Shown: positions 1 to 6,736, counted from the stretch's first letter. The stretch is DNA of 8,132 nucleotides from Spirochaetia bacterium (GCA_009929055.1 SABI01000110.1:1-8132), one strand, 5' to 3'. Notes: generated from the letters alone by a model not told the origin. A program made the numbers and translations.

Positions 1-13
1 TCATTTTTGCCAT
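1..13 (-). CDS. Possible start of a third operon gene, cut by the window edge
   Basis: On the minus strand an ATG at 13-11 follows the methyltransferase stop after only 2 nt. AGGAG lies about 10 nt upstream of it, inside the end of the methyltransferase. It reads M-A-K-M before the window ends. The position suits a third gene of the operon, but four codons cannot prove it. Confidence 0.2.
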
Positions 14-15
14 TT

Positions 16-573
16 TTATATCTCTCCTTTTCTCTCTTTTCTTGCATCTTCAGTTATAAAGAGGGTTTCAATTGAAAAGAGTGATATTCTCTCTATAAAT
101 TCTTCAAATCCTTTCTCTGTGAAACAGGTGAAATTTCTCTCTCCATCACTAAAATCTTCTTCTCGATTCTTGAAGGAACAATAAAGAACTCCCCCCTTAT
201 GTAGAGCTCTGTGTAATTTGATAAACACACTCTCTAAAAGCTCTTTCTCTACATGCAATAAGGAGGCACATGCCCAAATTGCATCAAATTGATCTGTATA
301 TTCTATTTCTTCAAAACCCAATTGATCAACTTTACACCCACTATAGAGAGATGCTCTTTGCACCATTTCAACGGAATTATCAAATCCATAAGAGTTATAG
401 TGTAGGTTCTTGAAGTAAAGGAGGTCTCTACCACTACCACAGCCAGCATCTAGTATTGACCCTCCTATAGGAACATAGTGAAGAAAAACCTCATAGAGGT
501 GAGTGAGGTCAACATCTATAGAACTCTCTATATATTCTGGTGCATGCTCATTGTAATAGTTGTTATTGCCCAT
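16..573 (-). CDS. Class I SAM-dependent methyltransferase
   Basis: This 185-residue protein is a small Rossmann-fold methyltransferase. Motif I is LDAGCGSG at residues 41-48, the acidic residue that would bind the SAM ribose is D65 in YGFDNS, motif IV-like DQFDAIWACASLLHV is at 94-108, and the GG strand (LHKGGVLYCSF) is at 124-134. The substrate cannot be told from sequence; no DNA-methylase DPPY or NPPY motif is present. The gene overlaps the end of the helicase by 11 nt (563-573), and an AGAGGA site at 579-584 lies 5 nt before the ATG inside the helicase coding region, so the two are probably translationally coupled. The C-terminus looks a few residues shorter than relatives I remember, which end with a conserved W-L-N segment. 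After the TAA at 16-18 the same frame reads K-W-Q-K and a second stop. A role as partner of the helicase is inferred from the operon. Confidence 0.88.
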   Translation of the reverse strand: MGNNNYYNEHAPEYIESSIDVDLTHLYEVFLHYVPIGGSILDAGCGSGRDLLYFKNLHYNSYGFDNSVEMVQRASLYSGCKVDQLGFEEIEYTDQFDAIWACASLLHVEKELLESVFIKLHRALHKGGVLYCSFKNREEDFSDGERNFTCFTEKGFEEFIERISLFSIETLFITEDARKERKGEI

Positions 574-3052
574 TATTTTCCTCTAATTGCTCATAGTATT
601 GCACAAGATGGCTCTCCATCATAGAGATCACTCTATCAATATCTTCAGGTGTTAACTTCTTAAATAGGTTTGGGTGCAATGCTAATAACGCGACATCTTT
701 TCCATAATAGAGGAATCTCTTACGTTCAAACTTTTCAAAGGGGTTTGTGAGCATGCTTTTTCTCATAAGTGAGGTATCTGAAATATATTCTTTTGTATAG
801 ACAACGCTTTTACGGTCAACTATAAGGTTTTTTTCGATTCTATTTTTATAAAAGTCGATATAGAGAGTGAGTACTTCTTCCATTCGAGCCTCTCCATTTT
901 GGTTAAGAAGGGTAAAGAAGCTTTTTAAAAAGACCATCTTGAAGGAATAGGTATAGTTCTTCTCTTCTAAGAAGGCAAAGAAATCTTCTTTGATTGTCTC
1001 TTCATTATGTTCTTTCAATCCCCTTTCGAGACGAATTGCTTCAGTTGTTTCAACTGAAAAATAGTAAAGTGATTTGTTTCCAAACGGTATTATGAGATCT
1101 GCCTTGCATATTCCTTTTTTTACCCAAGTGAGAAGGGTTCCTGTATTGATGAACAATGTCCTAGCACACTGTTCTAGTGATAAATAATCAGGATACTTCT
1201 CTTCAAAGGTCATTATATCAACTTCAGTGATGCTTTGAATTTTCTCTTCAACTCCAAAGACTATTAAAGATTCTCCTACCTTATAACGGTGGGTAATATC
1301 TCCAAAAGGAATATAACAATTGTTTTGAAATATAGAGTGAGAGCTCCAAGGGGTAGCAAGTGAGCCATAGGTGTCAACTACATCGATCACAAAAGTCTCA
1401 CTCTTAGTCTCAGTTCTTCGTAATCCCCTTCCTAATTGCTGCAAGTAGAGAACCTTTGACATGGTAGGACGAGCCATGACTAAAATAGAAACTTCCTTTT
1501 CATCCCATCCTTCATTAAGCATATTACAGCTACAAATGAATGAATATGTGCCATTATGAAAATCTTCTATGACTTTTTGTGAATCTTTATTTTTTGAACT
1601 TACTGATGCTGCTTTTAGACCCCAATTGTTGAGAGTGTGAGCCATCTCATCTGCATGGTTAATATTTACACAAAAGATAACACCTTTCATCGATTTGTCT
1701 CTAAAATAAGTAGAGAGGAGACTTGCTATTATATTATCTCGAGAGGGGACTCGAATTGTTCGTTCTAAATCTGCGTTATGGTACTCTTTCCCATTAAATC
1801 GTACTTCACTTAAATCTACGTTCGTTTCAATTCTAAACACCCTTATATTGCTAATTATCTTTTTCTCGATTGCTTGAGTAATTGATAGAGGTGTTTTATA
1901 GGAGCCAAAAAGGGTCTCAAGTCTTTTTAAGTCGGGCCTGTCTGGGGTAGCGGTAAGGCCTATGAGTACTTTTGGTGTAAGATACGAAAGGGCTTGATAA
2001 GTCATGGGAGCTACAGCATGGTGGGCTTCATCAATACAAATATAATCGTAGTAATCACTCTCCTTTTCTCTATAAGCCTGGTAGAGCATATGGTAGGTTC
2101 CTGTATCAACTTCAAGTGCATAGGTTTTAAATTCTTTTTTCCACTTATTGGCAATGTTTATAGTGGGCCCTACTACAAGAACCTTGGCTCCCTTTTGTTC
2201 TCCTTTATACCTATATATATCTTCAATTACTATCTGTGATTTCCCACTTGCAGTAGGGAGTACCACTAGTGCACTTACATTCTCTTTTTTTTCTTCTCGT
2301 ATGTGCTTTAAGTGAGTAATGTACTCCTTTTGGTGATCCCATAAGGTGAAGTTACGTCTTAATTCAATCCCTGGTTCTTTAAACTGTGAAGATTCTTTAA
2401 AAAATGAATAAATTTCATCAATGACTCTATCAGGGAACCGAAGATCCATAGAAGAAAGGCGGTAGAGGGTGATGTTGTTTTTAGCACAGAGATTTTGTTT
2501 TTCAAGTTGATGAAGATATGCCTTTTCTCCAATAATTTGTGGGTGATGATAAGTAACTCCATTCTCTTCAACTGCAACAATAGATCCATCTTTATACATA
2601 ACAGCGTAATCTAGAAAAAGTGAACGACCATTAGGACTTATTATTGGATACTCCTTTTGGAGGCAGCTCATCCCTTTTTTACCATAGGCTTCAAAGAATT
2701 GAGTTTCAAAGAAGTGTTCAATTGGGGTGTTGTCAGGGTGACTTCTATTTCGATGGTATGTGCTAATCCCTTCATAAGAGATTTCATCATATTTAGAGGT
2801 AATGAAATGGGATATATAAGAACTCTCTGTTGTACTTAAGAACCTATACACAGGTTTACCAAGAGAGACAATTCTATTTTGGAATTCAGTATATAAGTCA
2901 TAATCGAACAATTGGGGACTTTTATTACAAATACCATTGTCAATAATGATAAAATAGTCTTCTCCATAGTAGCAAACTGAGGAGATTCCTTCTACGTAGG
3001 TGATAGTATCAAAGATTTTACTAGTTAGTATCATTGTTGTTAAGTATACCAT
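563..3052 (-). CDS. DEAD/DEAH-box superfamily 2 helicase with N-terminal nuclease-like domain
   Basis: The 829-residue protein has a central SF2 helicase: motif I PTASGKS at 266-272 (K271), motif II DEAH at 341-344, motif III TATP at 367-370, motif V-like NEGWDEKE at 513-520, and motif VI QQLGRGLRR at 538-546. Residues about 110-205 resemble a PD-(D/E)XK fold of the DUF559/Vsr type: E112 and E116 in a helix, D148 in LDYAV, then VAVEENG (E162, E163, N164) followed by HH at 169-170. Residues about 622-646 look like a helix-turn-helix of excisionase type (LSLEQCARTLF, TGTLLTWVKKG). The conserved-looking end NPFEKFERKRFLYYG (770-784) suggests a full-length protein. It probably translocates on and perhaps cuts nucleic acid. 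Whether it serves DNA repair or phage defence is inference. The upstream ATG at 3052 has a poor ribosome site; Met7 (ATG at 3034) is a possible start. It leads the operon with the methyltransferase. Confidence 0.9.
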   Translation of the reverse strand: MVYLTTMILTSKIFDTITYVEGISSVCYYGEDYFIIIDNGICNKSPQLFDYDLYTEFQNRIVSLGKPVYRFLSTTESSYISHFITSKYDEISYEGISTYHRNRSHPDNTPIEHFFETQFFEAYGKKGMSCLQKEYPIISPNGRSLFLDYAVMYKDGSIVAVEENGVTYHHPQIIGEKAYLHQLEKQNLCAKNNITLYRLSSMDLRFPDRVIDEIYSFFKESSQFKEPGIELRRNFTLWDHQKEYITHLKHIREEKKENVSALVVLPTASGKSQIVIEDIYRYKGEQKGAKVLVVGPTINIANKWKKEFKTYALEVDTGTYHMLYQAYREKESDYYDYICIDEAHHAVAPMTYQALSYLTPKVLIGLTATPDRPDLKRLETLFGSYKTPLSITQAIEKKIISNIRVFRIETNVDLSEVRFNGKEYHNADLERTIRVPSRDNIIASLLSTYFRDKSMKGVIFCVNINHADEMAHTLNNWGLKAASVSSKNKDSQKVIEDFHNGTYSFICSCNMLNEGWDEKEVSILVMARPTMSKVLYLQQLGRGLRRTETKSETFVIDVVDTYGSLATPWSSHSIFQNNCYIPFGDITHRYKVGESLIVFGVEEKIQSITEVDIMTFEEKYPDYLSLEQCARTLFINTGTLLTWVKKGICKADLIIPFGNKSLYYFSVETTEAIRLERGLKEHNEETIKEDFFAFLEEKNYTYSFKMVFLKSFFTLLNQNGEARMEEVLTLYIDFYKNRIEKNLIVDRKSVVYTKEYISDTSLMRKSMLTNPFEKFERKRFLYYGKDVALLALHPNLFKKLTPEDIDRVISMMESHLVQYYEQLEENNGQ

Positions 3053-3346
3053 CCTATTTAGTGATAGTGGGATGATATTTTGTACAATCCAAAAATTATT
3101 GAAAGAAATATATATATTTGCTTGTGGTTTAATATGGCTTTGAATAATAGTAGAATCGTTTCAGAAAAACCACTATGGTATATGATTCTTCAGGAATTTT
3201 ACCCTGTTTGTTAAAAGTTTTTCACAAGGATGGCTCTTGTATTTCAACTCTCACTAAATTATAAAAATCACTCTTCTTCCTATGTAACATAAAAGAGTTT
3301 AATTTCAAAGAAATAGCTATTAAGGGAATATTGTTCCTAAATAGGG
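3053..3346. other. Intergenic region between helicase operon and tRNA-Phe promoter
   Basis: No convincing gene is seen. The stretch is AT-rich and must hold the promoter of the minus-strand helicase operon, but no good -35/-10 pair with standard spacing stands out. A TATACT hexamer at the very start of the helicase gene would fit only if translation begins at Met7. Short plus-strand ORFs of 20-26 codons here lack ribosome sites. Confidence 0.5.
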
Positions 3347-3376
3347 TTGACAATAGGGCCTTACAAAGGGTATAAA
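3347..3376 (+). promoter_or_regulatory. tRNA-Phe promoter
   Basis: TTGACA at 3347-3352, an 18-nt spacer, and TATAAA at 3371-3376 form a near-consensus housekeeping promoter. The predicted start of transcription is about 3383, just before the mature tRNA end at 3386. Confidence 0.85.
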
Positions 3377-3385
3377 ATTCAAAGC

Positions 3386-3458
3386 GCCGCCTTAGCTCAG
3401 TTGGTAGAGCAAAGGACTGAAAATCCTTGTGTCCTCGGTTCAATTCCGAGAGGCGGCA
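3386..3458 (+). tRNA. tRNA-Phe (GAA)
   Basis: A complete cloverleaf of 73 nt, CCA not encoded. The acceptor stem GCCGCCT (3386-3392) pairs fully with AGGCGGC (3451-3457), with discriminator A3458. The D stem is GCTC/GAGC (3395-3398 with 3407-3410). The anticodon stem is AAGGA/TCCTT around the loop CTGAAAA, giving anticodon GAA at 3419-3421. The T arm is CTCGG-TTCAATT-CCGAG. The gene has its own promoter and terminator, so it is a single-gene unit. Its last 17 nt belong to a 57-bp direct repeat, so it has served as an integration site and was left intact by the insertion. Confidence 0.98.
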
Positions 3459-3498
3459 ACTTTAAGCACTTATCTATTTAATGGTAGGTGCCTTTTTT
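3442..3498 (+). repeat. 57-bp direct repeat, left copy (attL-like, at the intact tRNA)
   Basis: This segment is identical over 57 bp to 4898-4954. It starts in the T-loop of tRNA-Phe, includes the 3' half of the T stem, the acceptor 3' strand, the discriminator and the whole terminator, and ends in six T. Duplication of a tRNA 3' end is the mark of tyrosine-integrase insertion. This copy keeps the complete tRNA with its promoter. Confidence 0.9.
3464..3498 (+). terminator. Terminator of tRNA-Phe
   Basis: GCACTTATC pairs with GGTAGGTGC (9 bp with G-U pairs) around an 8-nt loop and is followed by C and six T. On the opposite strand there is no T run after the stem, so it should stop only plus-strand transcription. 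The hairpin lies inside the duplicated 57 bp and occurs again at 4920-4955. Confidence 0.8.
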
Positions 3499-3527
3499 AT
3501 GAATTCCAAATTAATCTGAGCCGATTG

Positions 3528-4514
3528 TTATATATCCCGATTATTCGTAATGAGATTTATTATCACATTAACAATTATATCTTTTTCTTCACTTTTACTT
3601 TCTGCTACTAAAAGAGTTAATGCAACTAAAGTTTCATCTGCAATTCTTTTTGTTCCGGTTTTGTAATATAATACCCCATTGTTTTCCATGAACCATAGAA
3701 ACAATGTTGCTCCAATTCGCTTATTGCCGTCAACAAATGAATGGTTTTTTACAATAAGATAGAGAAACATAGCAGCTTTTTCTTCAACAGTTTCATAGAG
3801 CTCCTTGCTATCAAATGTTTGATAAATTTGTCCAATAGAACTGTGAAAAGATTCATCTTTTTCCAAGGCAAATAAAACACTTCCCCCAAATTTTTCTTTT
3901 AATTGTTCAATGGCTTGTATTGCTAGTTCGTAAGTTGCATGGAATATACCAACTTTAGTACTACCTCGACCAGAAAGTCGTTGATTGTCATAGTCATCAA
4001 GGGTATCAAGAGCATATGTATAATCTGATACTACTTCTAATAGTCCCCGACTCTCGGTTGATTCTAGTGACGGTCGTGTTTCCAAGGTTCTTTTCATTAT
4101 CTTTAAAACTTGTTTCAAATCTTCATATTGTTTTAGTTTGAGTGTATCTCTTATTGCATAGCCTTTGATTAGATAATCTTTAAGAATTTTATTAGCCCAT
4201 ATTCGAAATTGTGTACCACGAATTGATTTCACCCTATATCCAACAGAAATTATGACGTCGAGACTATATACTTTTGTTGGTCTGTATTTTGAAATAGTAT
4301 TATGCAAAATTTGCATATTACTTTTATCTTCAAGTTCGCCTTCTTTAAAAATATTGCCAATATGGCGAGCAATAACAGATTGATCCTTCTCAAACAGGTC
4401 TGACATTTGCGATTGTGATAACCAAACAGTCTCCCCATGCATATCCACTTTGATTTCAGTTTGCCCATCATTGGTTTGATAAAGTACTATTTGATTCTGT
4501 ATTGTTTCATTCAT
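3528..4514 (-). CDS. rhuM: RhuM family protein with C-terminal Fic/Doc domain
   Basis: This 328-residue protein has the RhuM domain at about 5-120 (ETVWLSQSQMSDLFEKDQS, then VYSLDVIISVGYRV and RGTQFRIWANKIL) and a Fic/Doc domain at about 185-325. The Fic motif HSFVDGNKRIG at 258-268 keeps H258, D262, N264, K265 and R266. The K of NKR is as in Doc-type proteins rather than the GNGR of classic AMP-transferases. Fic proteins move a phosphate-containing group from a nucleotide to a target protein; the target here is unknown. RhuM was named from a Salmonella pathogenicity island, and its function is poorly defined. Length matches the RhuM-Fic fusion family, so the gene looks intact. AAGG 8 nt upstream supports the ATG at 4514. 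It is the only gene in the tRNA island, and no Phd-like antitoxin partner or clear S/T-xxx-E-G/N inhibitory motif was found. It converges on the tRNA. Confidence 0.9.
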   Translation of the reverse strand: MNETIQNQIVLYQTNDGQTEIKVDMHGETVWLSQSQMSDLFEKDQSVIARHIGNIFKEGELEDKSNMQILHNTISKYRPTKVYSLDVIISVGYRVKSIRGTQFRIWANKILKDYLIKGYAIRDTLKLKQYEDLKQVLKIMKRTLETRPSLESTESRGLLEVVSDYTYALDTLDDYDNQRLSGRGSTKVGIFHATYELAIQAIEQLKEKFGGSVLFALEKDESFHSSIGQIYQTFDSKELYETVEEKAAMFLYLIVKNHSFVDGNKRIGATLFLWFMENNGVLYYKTGTKRIADETLVALTLLVAESKSEEKDIIVNVIINLITNNRDI

Positions 4515-4598
4515 GGTTATGCCTTAGTATCCTTAAATTTAAAAATCTGAACACATTGTGGCGTTCTTATAAGAAAATATATTTAAATATTCTCTCTT

Positions 4599-4626
4599 AT
4601 TATATTTACATACCCTAATGTCTAAA
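4599..4626 (-). promoter_or_regulatory. Candidate rhuM promoter
   Basis: On the minus strand, TTTAGA (4626-4621), a 16-nt spacer, and a perfect TATAAT (4604-4599) would start transcription near 4592, leaving a leader of about 77 nt. Two perfect 12-bp palindromes, ATATTTAAATAT (4579-4590) and TTCTTATAAGAA (4564-4575), lie just downstream of the start and could be operators, although AT-rich palindromes also arise by chance. Confidence 0.45.
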
Positions 4627-4777
4627 GTCCATCAGATTTTGTCAATTAAGAACAGAAGAAGCAAAACTAAATTAATATCTAAGAAATTGAATAGAAAAAG
4701 GGGATGGCTGTTTTGCTATAAACCAATGCCCGAGAAGTCAGTGAATTCTTTTATATCATAATTTTGATGTAATGAAT

Positions 4778-4805
4778 CATTGGGTACACCGTACCCAAAA
4801 CAATG
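4778..4805. repeat. Bulged inverted repeat in island right arm
   Basis: CATTG+GGTAC, a 3-nt spacer ACC, then GTACC, a 5-nt bulge CAAAA, and CAATG. The two arms pair over 10 bp on either strand. It lies about 95 bp inside the right repeat. It could be a protein-binding or recombination arm site; no family match is claimed. Confidence 0.45.
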
Positions 4806-4846
4806 GGCTTAAGATATTAAGGAATACATTTGATTCGAGAAACTCT

Positions 4847-4869
4847 AACCACAATTGGGGGTGGTTTTT
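4847..4869 (+). terminator. Terminator-like hairpin near the island right end
   Basis: AACCAC pairs with GTGGTT (6 bp) around an 8-nt loop, followed directly by TTT. It is short but has the form of a weak plus-strand terminator. No plus-strand gene now precedes it within the island, so it may be a leftover from deleted content. Confidence 0.35.
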
Positions 4870-4897
4870 GATAATAACTATCCATCTAGAATTAATT

Positions 4898-4954
4898 AAT
4901 TCCGAGAGGCGGCAACTTTAAGCACTTATCTATTTAATGGTAGGTGCCTTTTTT
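4898..4954 (+). repeat. 57-bp direct repeat, right copy (attR-like)
   Basis: Identical to 3442-3498. Here only the last 17 nt of tRNA-Phe are present, followed by the full terminator hairpin and seven T. The sequence before it (AATTAATT) does not match the tRNA, so this copy is a fragment and not a second tRNA gene. Its terminator shields hipBA from upstream plus-strand transcripts. Confidence 0.9.
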
Positions 4955-5009
4955 TGCTCTTCTGAAAAATGGTCAACGTAGTAAAATATTAATCAGTATG
5001 TTATAAAAG

Positions 5010-5039
5010 TAGACAGATATGACGAATAGGGTGTATAAT
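5010..5039 (+). promoter_or_regulatory. hipBA promoter with operator O1
   Basis: TAGACA (5010-5015), an 18-nt spacer, and a perfect TATAAT (5034-5039) predict a start near 5046. The candidate operator O1, TAGACAGATATGACGA (5010-5025), overlaps the -35 box and matches the downstream site O3 at 13 of 16 positions. Confidence 0.65.
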
Positions 5040-5050
5040 TTTATTGTTAA

Positions 5051-5066
5051 TCGCTATATATGACGA
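5051..5066. promoter_or_regulatory. Candidate HipB operator O2
   Basis: TCGCTATATATGACGA is an imperfect 16-bp palindrome, with TCG/CGA ends and an ATATAT core. It lies exactly 41 bp from O1, about four helical turns, between the predicted transcription start and the hipB ribosome site. HipB antitoxins are known to repress their own promoter through several operators, which is the basis for this assignment. Confidence 0.5.
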
Positions 5067-5078
5067 AAAGAGGATTGT

Positions 5079-5432
5079 ATGGAAGACTTTAATCTCATAA
5101 CTGATACTGCATTACTTACTCTCTTAGGAAAACGAATAACTACAACAAGAATTGAGAGGAACCTCACTCAATCAAATCTTGCTAAACAAGCTGGAATTAG
5201 TAAAAGAACCCTAGAGAGGATGGAAAATGGGGAGAGTGTGCAATTGACCACTTTTATTCGAATCCTTCGAGTCCTTGAGCTCTTACATGGAATTAATATT
5301 CTCCTTCCGCCACAATCCGTACAACCCTTGGAGATGATTAAAAGAGAAGGGAAAAAGAGATTGAGGGTTGTTCATCCAAGAAAAGAGAAGGATCTTACCG
5401 CTAAAACATGGAAATGGGGAGATGAAGAATGA
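5079..5432 (+). CDS. hipB: HipB-like antitoxin, XRE-family HTH repressor
   Basis: This 117-residue protein has an XRE/Cro helix-turn-helix at about 15-70: LTQSNLAKQAGISKRTLERMENG at 29-51, split into helix 2 (QSNLAKQAG) and recognition helix (SKRTLERMENG). A basic tail follows, ending in W-K-W-G-D-E at 111-116, which resembles the tail of HipB proteins paired with this class of HipA. It would bind and neutralise HipA and repress the operon together with it. AGAGGA at 5069-5074 sits 4 nt before the ATG. The stop overlaps the hipA start by 4 nt (ATGA), so the two are coupled. Two palindromic sites in the promoter are likely its own operators. Assignment rests on the HTH plus the adjacent hipA. 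Confidence 0.88.
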   Translation: MEDFNLITDTALLTLLGKRITTTRIERNLTQSNLAKQAGISKRTLERMENGESVQLTTFIRILRVLELLHGINILLPPQSVQPLEMIKREGKKRLRVVHPRKEKDLTAKTWKWGDEE

Positions 5433-6736
5433 TACAAGTAGCAGAAGTTCGTCTTTGGGGAAGTCTTGTCGGAGCTGTTGCTCTTACTGAGGAGAGAGAT
5501 GCTGCTAGTTTTGAATATACCAAAGAATTTTTGCAAAGTGGCATTGAGTTATCACCAATTATGATGCCCTTAGATTCTAAGATTTATCGATTCCCTGAAC
5601 TTATTGGGGACTCTTTTCATGGACTGCCTGGATTACTTGCAGATTCCCTACCTGATAGATTTGGCAATATCCTTATACAAGCGTGGCTACATCGCCAAGG
5701 AAGAACTCTTGCCTCCTTCTCTCCCATAGAGAGACTTTGCTATACAGGGACAAGAGGGATGGGAGCTTTAGAATTCTTTCCTATTATTGGTGAGATAGAA
5801 AACATTTCTCAAACACTAGAACTTGATGAACTCGTTACCCTTGCATCAGAAGTTCTTCAAGAGAGAAGTTCTATTTACTCATCATTCTCTAAAGATCAAA
5901 CATCAGAAGCTTTATCAAAAGTGCTAGCAATTGGAACTTCTGCAGGTGGAGCTAGGGCAAAAGCAGTTATAGCTTGGAATCCTCAAACAAAAGAAGTTCG
6001 TTCTGGCCAAGTGAAAGCAGAGAAAGGATTTGAATATTGGCTACTAAAATTTGATGGAGTGAACTCTAACAAAGATAAAGAATTGAATGACCCACAAGGG
6101 TATGGAGCAATAGAATATGCCTATTATTTGATGGCAAAGAGAGCTGGTATCACGATGAATCCCTGCCAACTACTTCAAGAACATGAAAGGCAACATTTTA
6201 TGACAAAGCGATTCGACCGCCACCCTAATGGTGAAAAATTGCACATGCAAACACTATCAGCTCTTGCTCATCTTGATTACAATCAAGCTTCTGTACATAG
6301 CTATGAAGATGCTTTTTTGGTCTTGAGGCGGTTGAAGTTATCTCAAGATTCCCGAGAAGAACTATTTAGAAGAATGACTTTCAATATTATTGCACGTAAT
6401 CAGGATGATCATGTGAAGAATATTGCATTCCTTATGGATAGAAGAGGTAAGTGGTCTCTTTCTCCAGCCTATGATGTTTCTTATAATTATCAACCTCAAG
6501 GTATATGGACTGGAAAGCATCAGATGAGCATGAATGGAAAAAGAGATAATTTTACCTTAAAAGACTTCTCAGAAACTGCTAAATTTGCACAGATGGTACG
6601 AGGACGAGAGGTTAATATAGTAAATGAAGTGAGTGAAGCTGTTTCCACTTGGAGTGAAATCGCTTCACAGGTTGAGATCCCTAAGAATCGAATACAAGAG
6701 ATACAAAAGAATCACAGACTCAATTTACATTTTTAA
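5429..6736 (+). CDS. hipA: HipA family toxin, serine/threonine kinase
   Basis: This 435-residue protein has the usual length and parts of HipA: an N-terminal HipA-N subdomain (about 5-115, with GDSFHGLPGLLADSLPDRFG) and the kinase domain. GTSAGGARAKA at 169-179 matches the loop holding the autophosphorylated serine of E. coli HipA (S171 here). K207 in LLKF, NQDDHVKN at 324-331 (catalytic D326, N331) and SPAYDV at 345-350 (metal-binding D349) complete the active site. The last three sit at a constant offset of 17 from E. coli D309, N314 and D332. E. coli HipA phosphorylates glutamyl-tRNA synthetase, blocking translation and causing persistence; the same target here is inferred. All key residues are present, so the toxin should be active. 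GGGGAG 7 nt before the ATG supports the start. Confidence 0.93.
   Translation: MIQVAEVRLWGSLVGAVALTEERDAASFEYTKEFLQSGIELSPIMMPLDSKIYRFPELIGDSFHGLPGLLADSLPDRFGNILIQAWLHRQGRTLASFSPIERLCYTGTRGMGALEFFPIIGEIENISQTLELDELVTLASEVLQERSSIYSSFSKDQTSEALSKVLAIGTSAGGARAKAVIAWNPQTKEVRSGQVKAEKGFEYWLLKFDGVNSNKDKELNDPQGYGAIEYAYYLMAKRAGITMNPCQLLQEHERQHFMTKRFDRHPNGEKLHMQTLSALAHLDYNQASVHSYEDAFLVLRRLKLSQDSREELFRRMTFNIIARNQDDHVKNIAFLMDRRGKWSLSPAYDVSYNYQPQGIWTGKHQMSMNGKRDNFTLKDFSETAKFAQMVRGREVNIVNEVSEAVSTWSEIASQVEIPKNRIQEIQKNHRLNLHF

Larger units (their letters stand above)
4627..4897. other. Noncoding right arm of the tRNA island
   Basis: No gene is seen between the rhuM promoter and the right repeat. It contains a bulged inverted repeat at 4778-4805 and a terminator-like hairpin at 4847-4869. 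This is where att arm sites or a lost integrase gene could have been; the sequence does not show which. Confidence 0.5.
3442..4954. mobile_element. Minimal tRNA-Phe genomic island, integrase-less, one RhuM-Fic gene
   Basis: The element is bounded by perfect 57-bp direct repeats whose starts lie 1,456 bp apart. It carries a single coding gene, on the minus strand, plus about 380 bp of noncoding DNA between that gene and the right repeat. No integrase, excisionase or transposase can be read in either strand, and no terminal inverted repeats are seen. The pattern fits site-specific integration into the tRNA 3' end, with an integrase supplied in trans (a satellite-like element) or since lost by deletion. 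The perfect identity of the repeats suggests a recent event or selection on the tRNA and terminator. The boundary assignment is strong; the mechanism is inferred. Confidence 0.75.

Noticed and set aside
1994..2839. ORFs on both strands inside the helicase gene (1994-2239, 2359-2589, 2657-2839)
   Set aside because: Shadow frames of a well-supported coding region without ribosome sites or known families.
3134..3214. Plus-strand ORF of 26 codons in the gap before the tRNA
   Set aside because: No ribosome binding site and no recognisable family; likely chance.
3222..3443. Minus-strand ORF of 73 codons
   Set aside because: It overlaps the tRNA-Phe gene and its promoter and encodes no recognisable protein.
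4898..4914. Second tRNA-Phe copy
   Set aside because: Only the last 17 nt of the tRNA are present; the 5' part and promoter are missing, so it is an att fragment.
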